Shown here one piece after another: positions 7,772-14,949 of a stretch of 22,656 nucleotides of DNA. Source of the stretch: JBOGWP01 sp050693875 (GTDB taxonomy: Bacteria; Actinomycetota; CADDZG01; JAHWKV01; JBOGWP01). Every line of letters starts with the position of its first letter. Position 1 is the stretch's first letter. Position numbers and translations under genes: made by a program. Location of the stretch: the NCBI GenBank assembly GCA_050693875.1, contig JBOGWP010000161.1:1-22656 (forward strand). Direction: 5' to 3'. The notes below the pieces were generated by a model, which did not search any database, was not told where the DNA came from, and saw only the letters and a program-made list of their open reading frames with translations.

Positions 7772-7818
7772 GGCCCCTTCGGGCCGCCGGCGCGGCGCCG
7801 CCCCGACGACCGTCGTCG
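7772..7818. terminator. Three consecutive GC-rich hairpins after the tRNA pair
   Basis: GGCCC-CTTC-GGGCC (7772-7785), CGGCGC-G-GCGCCG (7788-7800) and CGACGA-CCG-TCGTCG (7804-7818) follow one another in the space between the tRNAs and the convergent bldC-like gene. No T-run is present. They may end transcription from both sides. Confidence 0.45.
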
Positions 7819-7850
7819 CCGGGGCAGCCTTCCCGCTCCGTGATCGAAAC

Positions 7851-8039
7851 TCAGCCGTCGTGCCGCAGCTGCGCGAGATAGCCGCGGACCTCCGCCTCGC
7901 GGAAGCGGCGATGCCCTCCCGGGGTACGGATGGAGGAGAGCTTGCCGGCCTTCGCCCAGCGGGTCACGGTCTTGCGGTCCACCCGGAACACCGCGGCCAC
8001 CTCGGCCGGTGTCATGAGGGACTCTCCGTTCTTTTCCAT
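7851..8039 (-). CDS. BldC-like MerR-family DNA-binding protein
   Basis: A compact protein of 62 residues made almost entirely of a MerR-type winged helix-turn-helix: TPAEVAAVFRVDRKTVTRWA (about 10-29), then AGKLSSIRTPGGHRRFREAEV (30-50). This closely follows actinobacterial BldC, which binds DNA as a head-to-tail array and represses development genes in Streptomyces. There is no effector-binding or dimerisation domain, as in BldC. ATG 8039 is fixed by a strong ribosome site GGGAGGTGA just upstream; a longer frame to 8123 has none. It is transcribed from its own promoter and converges on the tRNA pair. Targets here are unknown. Confidence 0.9.
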   Translation of the reverse strand: MEKNGESLMTPAEVAAVFRVDRKTVTRWAKAGKLSSIRTPGGHRRFREAEVRGYLAQLRHDG

Positions 8040-8073
8040 TTCACCTCCCCGGTCCAGTCTTCGGACGTCTGCA

Positions 8074-8101
8074 CCTATATTCGGCGGGTTTCGGTCGGCA
8101 A
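8074..8101 (-). promoter_or_regulatory. Candidate promoter of the bldC-like gene
   Basis: On the minus strand TTGCCG (8096-8101) and TATAGG (8074-8079) are separated by 16 bases, a reasonable housekeeping-sigma promoter about 35 bases before ATG 8039. Confidence 0.45.
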
Positions 8102-8198
8102 CTCCATAGCCAAAACGGGTCATTTCGGGTCCCCCAGTCCGGTACGCGTCAATGCACCCGAACGGGGAGGGGGAGCAAGAGGCGACGATCTTCGAGCG

Positions 8199-9620
8199 CT
8201 ACAGGGGCAGCCCCGAGAGGCCGAGGACCTTCACCTCGCACATCTCGTCCATGGCGTGGCGGAGCCCCTCCCGGCCGAACCCCGACGACTTCGTACCCCC
8301 ATAGGGCATCTGGTCGGCTCGCCAGTTGGAAGTGTCGTTCCAGATCACCCCGCCCACCTCGAGGTCGCGAAAGGCCAGGAACGCCACAGCCGGGTCGCGG
8401 GTGAAGATCCCGGCATGCAGGCCGTAGGCCGAGTCGTTTGCGATCTCGATGGCCTCCTCGATGCGGTCGTAGGCGTCGACGGTGACCACCGGTCCGAAGA
8501 CCTCGTCGCGGCAGACCCGCGCCGACCGAGGGACGCCGGCGAGCACGGTCGGGTGGTAGAGCGGGTCCTCGCGCTTGCCGCCGGTGAGCACCTCGCCCCC
8601 GAGCTGAACCGCTTCGTCCACCCACGCCGCCACGCGCTCCAGGGCGCCCGGGTCGATCAGCGGGCCAACGTCGGTGGCCGGATCGGACGGGTCGCCGACC
8701 ACGAGGCCACGAACCCGCTCCACGATCCTCTCCAGCACCTGGACGTAGACCGACCTCTGGACGAGGATGCGCTGCGCAGAGACGCACGACTGGCCGGCCT
8801 GGGCGAACCCCCCGGAGGCGATGCGCTCGGCGGCGTCGTCGAGGTCGGCGTCGGCATGGACGATCACCGGCGCGTTGCCACCCAGCTCGAGCGTGACCTG
8901 GCGGCGAGGGGAGAGCTCCTTCAACCGCCATCCGACCGCGGCCGATCCGGTGAAGGAGAGCACCTTGACTCGCTCGTCGGCGAGAAGGGCCTCGGTGTGC
9001 TCGCCGGTGAGCGGCAGCACGGACAGCGTCTCCGGGGGCAGGTCGGTCTCGGCGACGATCTCGGCGAGGGCCAGGGCGGTGAGGGGGGTGGCGCCTGCGG
9101 GCTTGAGCAGGATCGGGCAGCCCACCCCGAGCGCCGGCCCGACCTTGTGCGCCACGAGGTTTAGCGGGAAGTTGAACGGGGTGATGCCGAGCACCGCGCC
9201 CCGGGGGAAGCTGCGCACGATCACCGCGCGGCCCTCGGCACCCGCGGCGGTGTCCACCCGGAGAAAGTCTCCGTCCCGCCGCCGGGCCTCCTCGGCGGCC
9301 CAGCGGAACGTCCCCACAGCACGCGCGACCTCGACGCGCGACGCCTTGAGCGGCTTGCCGCTTTCGTCGGTGATCAGGCGCGCCAGCTCCTCGCTACGCT
9401 CGGATATCCGCGCGGAGATGTGGGCCAGCGCGTTGGCGCGGACGTGGGCGGGGAGAGTCCGGGTCATGTTGAAGGCCCTGGCGGCCTTGGCGAGCGCCTC
9501 CTCGGCCTCCCCCGGGCCGGGCCGGGCAGCCGACTCGACGAGGCGCCCGTCGTAGGGGCTGCGGACCTCGAAGCCCTCGCCGCTGCTGCGCCACTCCCCC
9601 GCCAGATAAAAGGGCTTCAT
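8199..9620 (-). CDS. NAD(P)-dependent aldehyde dehydrogenase
   Basis: A protein of 473 residues, standard for the ALDH superfamily. All catalytic landmarks are present: TPFNFPLNL with Asn150, LLKPAGATP for cofactor binding, FTGSAAVGW (223-231), ELGGN with general base Glu245, GQSC with nucleophile Cys279, DEVFGPV, and GGTKSSGFGREG near the C-terminus. It oxidises an aldehyde to the acid with NAD(P)+; the closest pattern is the lactaldehyde/succinate-semialdehyde-like branch, but the substrate cannot be assigned. ATG 9620 is chosen over ATG 9626 because GGAGG lies 8 bases upstream of the former and only 2 from the latter. The gene is followed on the same strand by the bldC-like gene 160 bases downstream and is divergent from the YgjP-like gene. 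Confidence 0.93.
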   Translation of the reverse strand: MKPFYLAGEWRSSGEGFEVRSPYDGRLVESAARPGPGEAEEALAKAARAFNMTRTLPAHVRANALAHISARISERSEELARLITDESGKPLKASRVEVARAVGTFRWAAEEARRRDGDFLRVDTAAGAEGRAVIVRSFPRGAVLGITPFNFPLNLVAHKVGPALGVGCPILLKPAGATPLTALALAEIVAETDLPPETLSVLPLTGEHTEALLADERVKVLSFTGSAAVGWRLKELSPRRQVTLELGGNAPVIVHADADLDDAAERIASGGFAQAGQSCVSAQRILVQRSVYVQVLERIVERVRGLVVGDPSDPATDVGPLIDPGALERVAAWVDEAVQLGGEVLTGGKREDPLYHPTVLAGVPRSARVCRDEVFGPVVTVDAYDRIEEAIEIANDSAYGLHAGIFTRDPAVAFLAFRDLEVGGVIWNDTSNWRADQMPYGGTKSSGFGREGLRHAMDEMCEVKVLGLSGLPL

Positions 9621-9765
9621 GAGCATCGCCTCCACGCGCCGGGTGCGCCCCCTACGGTACTCTCGCTCCGAGCGGATACCACCCCTTCGCGACCCCCCAC
9701 CCGGGCGAGGGCCCAGGCTGCCGAACGTGTCGTCCAACAATCCCGGAATTGTCACCGCCGATCCC

Positions 9766-9771
9766 TATAGT
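9766..9771 (+). promoter_or_regulatory. -10 box for a leaderless YgjP-like gene
   Basis: TATAGT ends 7 bases before ATG 9779, which places the expected transcription start on or next to the start codon. No ribosome site precedes the ATG. No good -35 box is seen. Confidence 0.5.
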
Positions 9772-9778
9772 CGGCGCC

Positions 9779-10327
9779 ATGAACGACGGCCACTCACCCG
9801 GACAGCTCTCGATGCCGACCGCTCCCGCCCCCGCGATCCGGGCGATCGAGGTTCGCCGCTCCGACCGGCGGCGGCGCACCGTCGCCGCCCGCCTCGAGGG
9901 CGACAGGCTGGTCGTCTTCGTGCCGGCGGGCATGTCGGCGGCGGAGGAGGCGATGTGGGTCGAGCGGATGCGCCACCGCATCGAGGCCCGCCGTCGCCGC
10001 GTCACGCTCAATGGCAGCGACGCCCTCGAACAGCGGGCCCATGCGCTGAACGACCAGTACTTCGACGGCCGGATGACCTGGGCATCGGTCGAGTTCGTGA
10101 CGAACCAGGAGCATCGCTTCGGCTCCTGCACCCCGCGCGACGGCACCATCAGGCTCTCGGATCGCCTCGCCCACATGCCCGCCTGGGTGCTCGACTACGT
10201 CCTCGTCCACGAGCTGGCCCACCTCGTCGAGGCAAACCACTCGCCCGCCTTTTGGCGCCTGGTCGCCCGGTACCCGCTATCCGAGCGCGCCCGCGGGTTC
10301 CTCATTGCGAAGGGGATGGAGGAGTAG
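9779..10327 (+). CDS. YgjP/M48-like zinc metallopeptidase
   Basis: A protein of 182 residues. The zinc-binding active site is HELAH (144-148; His144, Glu145, His148), followed by His154 in EANHSPAFWRLV, the pattern of the YgjP-like (DUF45/WLM-related) metallopeptidases. Upstream features also fit: VEVRRSDRRRRTV-like strand, ALNDQYFDGRM, and RFGSCTPRDGTIRLSDRL, which is the family's substrate-groove region. There is no signal peptide or membrane segment, so it is cytosolic. The natural substrate of this family is not established. ATG 9779 directly follows a -10 box, suggesting a leaderless mRNA; a GTG 30 bases upstream would lie outside such a transcript. Confidence 0.88.
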   Translation: MNDGHSPGQLSMPTAPAPAIRAIEVRRSDRRRRTVAARLEGDRLVVFVPAGMSAAEEAMWVERMRHRIEARRRRVTLNGSDALEQRAHALNDQYFDGRMTWASVEFVTNQEHRFGSCTPRDGTIRLSDRLAHMPAWVLDYVLVHELAHLVEANHSPAFWRLVARYPLSERARGFLIAKGMEE

Positions 10328-10617
10328 GCGAGATCAGGCCGGCGCAAGGACGGCGCTGCTCGACGCCACCAGCTGGGTGGACGACTCCGCATCCCGGCCC
10401 CGCTCGACGTCGCCGGCGATCAGAGGTCGCGCCCGACGACGGTTCGTGGGGGCCAACTCGGTCATACGCAGATGGCAGAGGTGGCCCCCGGTGAGTCGGC
10501 CCGGGTCACCGAGGGTGACGAGGGCAGCTCGAGGTGCGCTTCGCTCACACAGCCCCCGCCACCACGGCTATGCGGACGCGACGTATCATCGGCCTCCCGC
10601 GACCCCGTCAGCCATCG
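10328..10617. other. 290-base intergenic region with hairpins
   Basis: No convincing gene. Visible structures are CCACC-AGCTG-GGTGG (around 10360-10375), an 8-bp stem GGGGGCCA/TGGCCCCC enclosing 26 bases (10448-10489), and GTCACC-GAG-GGTGAC (10505-10519). The last could end YgjP transcription or belong to a leader for the following gene. A -10-like TATCAT lies at 10584-10589. Confidence 0.35.
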
Positions 10618-11670
10618 ATGAGCCCGCGTTCGAAGAACCAGCGAAAAGGCGGCGCCGAAGCCGATCGCACCGCAGGGCTCGGCCGGGAGATGCTGCGCCG
10701 GGCTCGCGAGCTTGTCGCTCAGGGCCCTTCCGGTCTCGGCGAGCTGCCTGACGCCGCGGCGATCGCAGCCATGGGTGAGGAGGAGCGGCACGCCGGCCTC
10801 GCGCCACTCCGCGTCGAGCTTTACGCCCTGGCGTCGATTGTCGCCGACGATGCCGTGGAGCGGGCCCTCCATGCGCGATCGTTGTACCCCCCCTACGGTC
10901 TGGTCCGCTCGCTCTTCACCGACTTCAAGGTGATGCTTGCCGCCCCCGAATCGCTACAGGAAGGTTCGATCGACAGCTTCTTTGCCCTCGGAAAGGGGCT
11001 CATCGACACGACGGTGTTCCACCTCCACCGCCACATCGAGGAGTTCCGCCGCTCCGAGCGAGGATGGATGAACGATCGCCTCGGCCGCCTCCTTCAGCTC
11101 TTCCGGATGGACGCCTCCCCGGCGATGCGGGCACGGATGCGCGACACGCTGAGCTTCGTCTACGGCGGGCTGCAGTTCGGAACCAGCACGTGTGTGCAGC
11201 TGGCCGAGGCGATGACCCGGCTCCTCGAATCGACCCCGACGCACGCCCGCGAGCGCGCCGCGGTGCTGCGACGTAGCGGGCTGCCCGCCTACCAGCTTGC
11301 CGCGGTCAACGTCGATCACGTCGTCGGGGCCTACCGGCGCCTGCAGCCGTCCTCACCGCTGCCGCACCGCGACGAGCCGCAGGCGGCGGGTTGGATGGAC
11401 CCGGGTCGCCTCGTGGTGCAGTACTCGACCGGGTCTCCCTGGAAGATCGCGCTGCGTCACGACGTGCTCGCCGGGTTCGTGCCGCGCGTCGGTGAGCCGA
11501 CGGAACCCACCGTATGGCCAACACAGGGTTGCCCGGCGCGGATCTCGCCGAGAGGCGGGCCATCGCCGATCGCCCAGCTCTGGGACTGGACCGTCGACCT
11601 TGCCGACCAGACCGGACTGCTGGAGCCCGATGCTCCCGCGGCCCGAGACGCCGCCGGTGAGCCGAGGTGA
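10618..11670 (+). CDS. Unrecognised soluble protein, 350 residues
   Basis: I do not recognise a family. From ATG 10618 the protein is 350 residues, rich in Ala, Arg and Leu, with no signal peptide or membrane helix. The N-terminal half is predicted helical: a block at about 65-190 contains RVELYALASIVADDAVERAL, YPPYGLVRSLFTDFKVML, FALGKGLIDTTVFHLHRHIE and DRLGRLLQLFRM. The C-terminal part (about 240-340) is Pro/Gly-rich. Coding quality is good and the stop lies 4 bases before the next gene, so the two form an operon. The start is uncertain: ATG 10618 has no clear ribosome site, and GTG 10534 and ATG 10570 are in-frame alternatives. Shared expression with a DinB/MDMPI-like protein is the only hint of function. 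Confidence 0.7.
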   Translation: MSPRSKNQRKGGAEADRTAGLGREMLRRARELVAQGPSGLGELPDAAAIAAMGEEERHAGLAPLRVELYALASIVADDAVERALHARSLYPPYGLVRSLFTDFKVMLAAPESLQEGSIDSFFALGKGLIDTTVFHLHRHIEEFRRSERGWMNDRLGRLLQLFRMDASPAMRARMRDTLSFVYGGLQFGTSTCVQLAEAMTRLLESTPTHARERAAVLRRSGLPAYQLAAVNVDHVVGAYRRLQPSSPLPHRDEPQAAGWMDPGRLVVQYSTGSPWKIALRHDVLAGFVPRVGEPTEPTVWPTQGCPARISPRGGPSPIAQLWDWTVDLADQTGLLEPDAPAARDAAGEPR

Positions 11671-11674
11671 CGCG

Positions 11675-12478
11675 GTGAGCACGGTGACCGCGGATCGTGG
11701 CGCGGTACGCTCGGCGCTCGAGGCCGCCTCAGGCCGGGTCGCGGGCCTCGTGCGTAGGCTTCCCGACCCGCAGGTGAAGATTCGCAGCAGCGACTGGACG
11801 GTCGGAGAGGCCTCCCACCACGTCGCCTTCGCCGCGCGGTTGCTCGCGTCGCTGGCGCAGGGCGCGGAGATCCCCCACGGAGACGGATCCAAGCAGGGAA
11901 TCGCCGCCGCGAATGCGGCGTCGCTTCGGGAGACACCGCAGCAGGGGGCCCACCAGCTGGCCGAAACCATCGTCGAGCAGACCCGAGCACTGCTCGAGGC
12001 GACCACCGACGTCTCGCCTGAGCGAACCGTCGTCTCGCCCATGGGGCCCATGGATCTCGACACGCTGACCTCCTACGCGCTGACGCATCTGCTGCAGCAC
12101 GGGTCCGCCATCGCCCGGGCGGTCGGCCGTCCCGTGCCGGTCGAGCCCTCCGACGTCCCGCTGACGCTGCCGTTCATCACCTATTCGATGCCACGCGTCA
12201 TTCGCGGCGATGCCGCCCGGAGCCTGCGGGCCTGCTTCGAGCTCCGCGTGCGCGGCGGTCCCCGCTTCGCCCTGGCGTTCGACCGGGGCAGCCTCACACT
12301 CAGTCCCACCCCCACGCGGGCGGTGGACTGCTACATCTCCGCCGAGCCCGTCGCGCTCTTCCTCGTGGGAATGGGCGTCGTTGGGCAGTGGGGCCCGATC
12401 GCGACCGGCAGGATTCTGGCCTGGGGCCGCAAGCCCTGGCTCGCGTTCCGCTTCGTCGAGCTCTTCGACGTTCCCTGA
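11675..12478 (+). CDS. Maleylpyruvate isomerase (MDMPI/DinB)-like protein with C-terminal SCP2-like domain
   Basis: A protein of 267 residues. The N-terminal part (about 5-150) is a helical DinB/MDMPI fold: WTVGEASHHVAFAARLLA carries the helix with a metal-ligand-type His, and LTSYALTHLLQHGSAIARAVGR supplies the later conserved helix with two more His residues. The C-terminal part (about 160-267) resembles the SCP2-like domain that follows MDMPI in actinobacterial proteins (FELRVRGGPRFALAF, then a GRILAWGRKPWLAF helix). Some family members use mycothiol as cofactor; which reaction this one performs is unknown. GTG 11675 is preferred because GAGGTGA sits 4 bases upstream, overlapping the end of the previous gene. 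Confidence 0.78.
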   Translation: MSTVTADRGAVRSALEAASGRVAGLVRRLPDPQVKIRSSDWTVGEASHHVAFAARLLASLAQGAEIPHGDGSKQGIAAANAASLRETPQQGAHQLAETIVEQTRALLEATTDVSPERTVVSPMGPMDLDTLTSYALTHLLQHGSAIARAVGRPVPVEPSDVPLTLPFITYSMPRVIRGDAARSLRACFELRVRGGPRFALAFDRGSLTLSPTPTRAVDCYISAEPVALFLVGMGVVGQWGPIATGRILAWGRKPWLAFRFVELFDVP

Positions 12479-12480
12479 CA

Positions 12481-12553
12481 GTCGGGGGAGTTCCCCCGAC
12501 TGCCCCCCACTCCATGGCAACCGTTGTCGGGGGAGTTCCCCCGACTGCCCCCC
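12481..12553. repeat. Two identical 28-base hairpin repeats, 45 bases apart
   Basis: Positions 12481-12508 and 12526-12553 are identical. Each contains a 9-bp perfect inverted repeat (GTCGGGGGA facing TCCCCCGAC around a GT loop) followed by TGCCCCCC. They lie between the convergent stops at 12478 and 12580, so a double, orientation-independent terminator is the simplest reading, although no T-run follows. Confidence 0.9.
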
Positions 12554-12579
12554 CCAGTTCGATGGGGATCTGAGCGCCG

Positions 12580-13035
12580 CTAGGGGCCGACCAGGAGCGA
12601 GCCGCCGATCTCGTGGGAGCCCGGCTTCAACAGCAGGCCCACGACGTCCTGCCCGGTCGCCTTCGGCGCGATGGCCCCAATGCTCACCGGAATCGAGATC
12701 GCTCCCGTCGACAGGCGCACCGAGCCATGCCAGAACGAGGACGACGTGTTGGTGATGTAGATCACCATGTCCACGCGCTCCGACGACTTGGCGCGTGCCC
12801 GGAGGTCGAGCAGAAGACCCCCGCACACCCCCCGCTCCTCTCCCCGCGCCAGCCTGGTCGACGTGGTGAGGATAGGTCGCTGGCGCTCACGCAGGGTCAG
12901 CGTGAACGGGGTGTCGCTCTGCTCTTCGCAGGCAAGGGTGTGGGTGAGCCCACGGAGCGTCGAGAACCCGACCGGGATGAGGAAGATGCCGATCATCGCG
13001 ATCGCGGCGAGGCGGGAACGGAGCAGCGGCGGCAT
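12580..13035 (-). CDS. Small membrane-anchored protein coupled to the degenerate GGDEF gene
   Basis: I do not recognise a named family. The protein has 151 residues: a basic start, one hydrophobic helix (about 9-30, LAAIAMIGIFLIPVGFSTL), then an exported domain of about 120 residues that is strand-rich, with Cys36 and Cys71 as a possible disulfide, and segments such as MVIYITNTSSSFWHGSVRLS and KPGSHEIGGSLLVG. ATG 13035 overlaps the TGA of the GGDEF-like gene by one base (TGATG), so it is translated by coupling and its product probably works with that membrane protein. The frame is open further upstream, but that region is the other gene's coding sequence. It ends next to the two-hairpin repeat. 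Confidence 0.75.
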   Translation of the reverse strand: MPPLLRSRLAAIAMIGIFLIPVGFSTLRGLTHTLACEEQSDTPFTLTLRERQRPILTTSTRLARGEERGVCGGLLLDLRARAKSSERVDMVIYITNTSSSFWHGSVRLSTGAISIPVSIGAIAPKATGQDVVGLLLKPGSHEIGGSLLVGP

Positions 13036-13955
13036 CAGGACCGGGTCCCCGGTGCCTTGGGCGATCCCGGTGGTGCCGGGGAGGAGCCGGCCACCACCGT
13101 TGCCGTGGGAGGACGCTCGAGACGGTCGATCGCTCGGTAGCGCACCCTCCACACCTCGAGGCGCTCCTCGTCCCCGGGCATCGTCAGATGGGACGTCGGC
13201 AGTATCGTCGACTCGAGCCTTCCTCCTCGCTGCCGGATGTACTCGGCCACTGCCGCGCCCAGCCGTTCGGAGAGGATCGTGGAGCCCTCCTCGCCCGTGT
13301 CCGGCAGGATCACCGCGATCGTGTGGCGATCGGCGTCGGCCCCGTGGACGGGTCGATCCATCACCCGTACGGCCTTCCGGAGCAGCTTGCCGAGGTCTTT
13401 CAGCACGGCGGAGCGCTTCCGCCGAGGAAGGTCGGCCAGGGCAGTGGCGGGTACCTCGACGGTCACGACCGAGAACATCGACTGGTAGCGGCGGGTGCGG
13501 GCCAGCTCGAGGTCGACGTCGTCGAGGAAGAACCGGGCGTTGTACATCCCGGTGGCGTCATCGATCTGGTCGAAGAGCTCGAGCTTGGTCAGCGACGACC
13601 CCAACTGGCGGTTGGCCCAACCGCCGACGACCCCAAAGGCCACAAACGCGATGGAGCGTCCGACGATGGCCCCCACGAAGCGAGGTTCGGCGACGGCCCG
13701 GACCGCGGGGTATCGCAGGGCAAGGTAGCCACCCGCCGCCAGCAGGCCCGCGATGAGACCTCCCTTCACATCCCACATCACCAACGCCACAAAGACGGGA
13801 ATGAAGAGCAGGCTCCCGGCCACCTCGGTGGTCTCGACCCCGCGGGCGTACATCATCAGCGAGATGAACGCGAGGATCGCGATGCCGACGGCGAGAACGA
13901 GGCGGCGTGCCCCCAGATAGTCGAGCCGCCGGAACGAGCTGGTCTGTGCAGCCAC
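13035..13955 (-). CDS. Membrane protein with degenerate GGDEF domain
   Basis: A protein of 306 residues. Three to four hydrophobic helices fill residues 17-113 (for example VLAVGIAILAFISLMMYARG and VGRSIAFVAFGVVGGW). A GGDEF-type domain follows: DDATGMYNARFF (132-143) corresponds to the D-x-L-T-G-L-x-N-R-R entry, ARTRRYQSMFSVVTVEV to the metal-site strand, and IAVILPDTGEEGS to the strand after the signature. The signature itself is lost: ADADR (206-210) stands where GGDEF should be, so cyclase activity is unlikely. An RxxD (RVMD, 197-200) precedes it by five residues, the spacing of the c-di-GMP inhibitory site, so a receptor role is possible. GTG 13955 is chosen because of the exact anti-16S match upstream. 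Confidence 0.82.
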   Translation of the reverse strand: MAAQTSSFRRLDYLGARRLVLAVGIAILAFISLMMYARGVETTEVAGSLLFIPVFVALVMWDVKGGLIAGLLAAGGYLALRYPAVRAVAEPRFVGAIVGRSIAFVAFGVVGGWANRQLGSSLTKLELFDQIDDATGMYNARFFLDDVDLELARTRRYQSMFSVVTVEVPATALADLPRRKRSAVLKDLGKLLRKAVRVMDRPVHGADADRHTIAVILPDTGEEGSTILSERLGAAVAEYIRQRGGRLESTILPTSHLTMPGDEERLEVWRVRYRAIDRLERPPTATVVAGSSPAPPGSPKAPGTRS

Positions 13956-13961
13956 TCCAGG

Positions 13962-13970
13962 ATCACCTCC
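13962..13970 (-). promoter_or_regulatory. Exceptionally strong ribosome binding site that sets the GGDEF start
   Basis: GGAGGTGAT on the minus strand matches the complement of the 16S rRNA 3' end over nine bases and lies 6 bases before GTG 13955. The upstream in-frame ATG 13973 would place this motif inside the coding region and has no ribosome site of its own. Confidence 0.7.
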
Positions 13971-13989
13971 CATGACCGAGGGCCGCCGG

Positions 13990-14007
13990 GCGACGAAGCG
14001 ACCCCTC
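13990..14007 (+). repeat. 18-mer repeated near the kinase start (copy 1)
   Basis: GCGACGAAGCGACCCCTC here recurs with one mismatch at 14932-14949. Copy 1 lies in the divergent control region between the GGDEF-like gene and CAP1, and copy 2 at the start of the kinase gene. It could be a regulator site or a coincidence in GC-rich DNA. Confidence 0.35.
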
Positions 14008-14093
14008 CGGCCAACCCTGCACGTGGGGCGGGCGAGGCACCCGTCCACTCACATGCTACCTCAACCAGCTCGAAGGGCGTAAGCAAGAAGTAC

Positions 14094-14122
14094 CTGACAA
14101 AGCATCTGGATCCGGTTACTAT
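14094..14122 (+). promoter_or_regulatory. Near-consensus promoter of the CAP1-kinase operon
   Basis: CTGACA (14094-14099) and TACTAT (14117-14122) are separated by exactly 17 bases. The -10 box ends 6 bases before ATG 14129, so the mRNA should begin at the start codon (leaderless). This is the best promoter in the window. Confidence 0.75.
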
Positions 14123-14128
14123 CGCCCG

Positions 14129-14866
14129 ATGCTTCGAATTGTGCTGGCTCTGGTCAGCATCGTTGCCTCGGTCTCCGCCGGCGACGTGGGGGGCACCGAG
14201 GCATGCATCTTCGACAACATCAACGCTGCCCGGGCGGCGGCTGGCGTCGCCTCGCTTCAGCGTTCCTCCGACCTGTCCTCCCGGGCTCGAGCGTGGTCGG
14301 AGCGGATGGCGTCGGAGGGGTCCCTCTACCACTCGACGATCCGCAGCCAGTACGGCTCGTCGTGGAAGCTGATCGGCGAGAACGTCGCCGAGGACTTCGA
14401 TTGCGCCGAGGTCCACCGCATGTTCATGGCCTCCGAGCACCACCGCGACAACATCCTCGACGCCCGATTCACCCTGGTCGGCGTCGGCGCGGCCTACACA
14501 CCGGACGGGATCCTCTACGTGACCCAGGCGTTCGTGCAGGGGTCGGGGTCGGTTCCAGCGGCCGCGACAGCACCGGCGGCGTCGACGCCGACGGCAGCGG
14601 CCTCGACCCCCAAGGTCACAAAGACCCAGGCGCCCGCCACACAGGCCCCCGCGGCCCCGGCGGCTCCGGTGGCACCCGCGCCGACGGTTCCGGAGGTCTC
14701 TCCCGCCCCGGTCGCGACTCCCAAGATCAGCCCTTTCCCCGCCGCCAAAACCAAGCCATTCCCCGGGGGGTGGTTCGAGCCGCCGATCCTTGCCGTTCTC
14801 GGCGTGGTCTCCACCTCACTCGTGGGAGGTGTGAGCTGGGCCGTGAAGTCATGGGTGCATAGGTGA
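14129..14866 (+). CDS. CAP/SCP-domain exported protein with C-terminal membrane anchor (CAP1)
   Basis: A protein of 245 residues. A signal peptide (1-17, MLRIVLALVSIVASVSA) is followed by a CAP (SCP/PR-1) domain at about 22-138: NINAARAAAGVASL, His68 in SLYHST, Glu84 in IGENVAEDF, and SEHHRDNILDARF with the second His. Cys26 and Cys92 are placed to form a disulfide. A low-complexity Ala/Pro/Thr stalk (about 140-215) leads to a C-terminal hydrophobic helix (about 218-239) and a basic tail, so the CAP domain is held outside the membrane. CAP domains are thought to bind lipids or act on envelope components; no specific activity can be given. It is the first gene of an operon with the sensor kinase and is paralogous to CAP2 at the operon's end. 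Confidence 0.88.
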   Translation: MLRIVLALVSIVASVSAGDVGGTEACIFDNINAARAAAGVASLQRSSDLSSRARAWSERMASEGSLYHSTIRSQYGSSWKLIGENVAEDFDCAEVHRMFMASEHHRDNILDARFTLVGVGAAYTPDGILYVTQAFVQGSGSVPAAATAPAASTPTAAASTPKVTKTQAPATQAPAAPAAPVAPAPTVPEVSPAPVATPKISPFPAAKTKPFPGGWFEPPILAVLGVVSTSLVGGVSWAVKSWVHR

Positions 14867-14931
14867 GCGCCCCATTCGGAGAGGTGTGGGACCTCCGGCC
14901 CCGCCGTTGCCGTGCGGACGGGAACCTCCGA

Positions 14932-14949
14932 GCGACGAAGTGACCCCTC
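14932..14949 (+). repeat. 18-mer repeat, copy 2, at the kinase start codon
   Basis: GCGACGAAGTGACCCCTC differs in one base from 13990-14007 and spans GTG 14940, the proposed kinase start. Position in the 73-base gap after CAP1 would allow internal regulation, but coding constraint alone could explain it. Confidence 0.35.

Noticed and set aside
10448..10519. Riboswitch before the 350-residue protein
   Set aside because: The two inverted repeats are real, but no conserved riboswitch core sequence was recognised and the start of the gene is uncertain.
12481..12553. CRISPR array
   Set aside because: Only two repeat units with a 17-base gap, each a self-complementary hairpin, and no cas genes anywhere in the window.
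14886..14939. Longer kinase start at GTG 14886
   Set aside because: GGAGAGG ends one base before it, too close for initiation, and the added residues are Pro-rich with no role in the family; kept only as an alternative.
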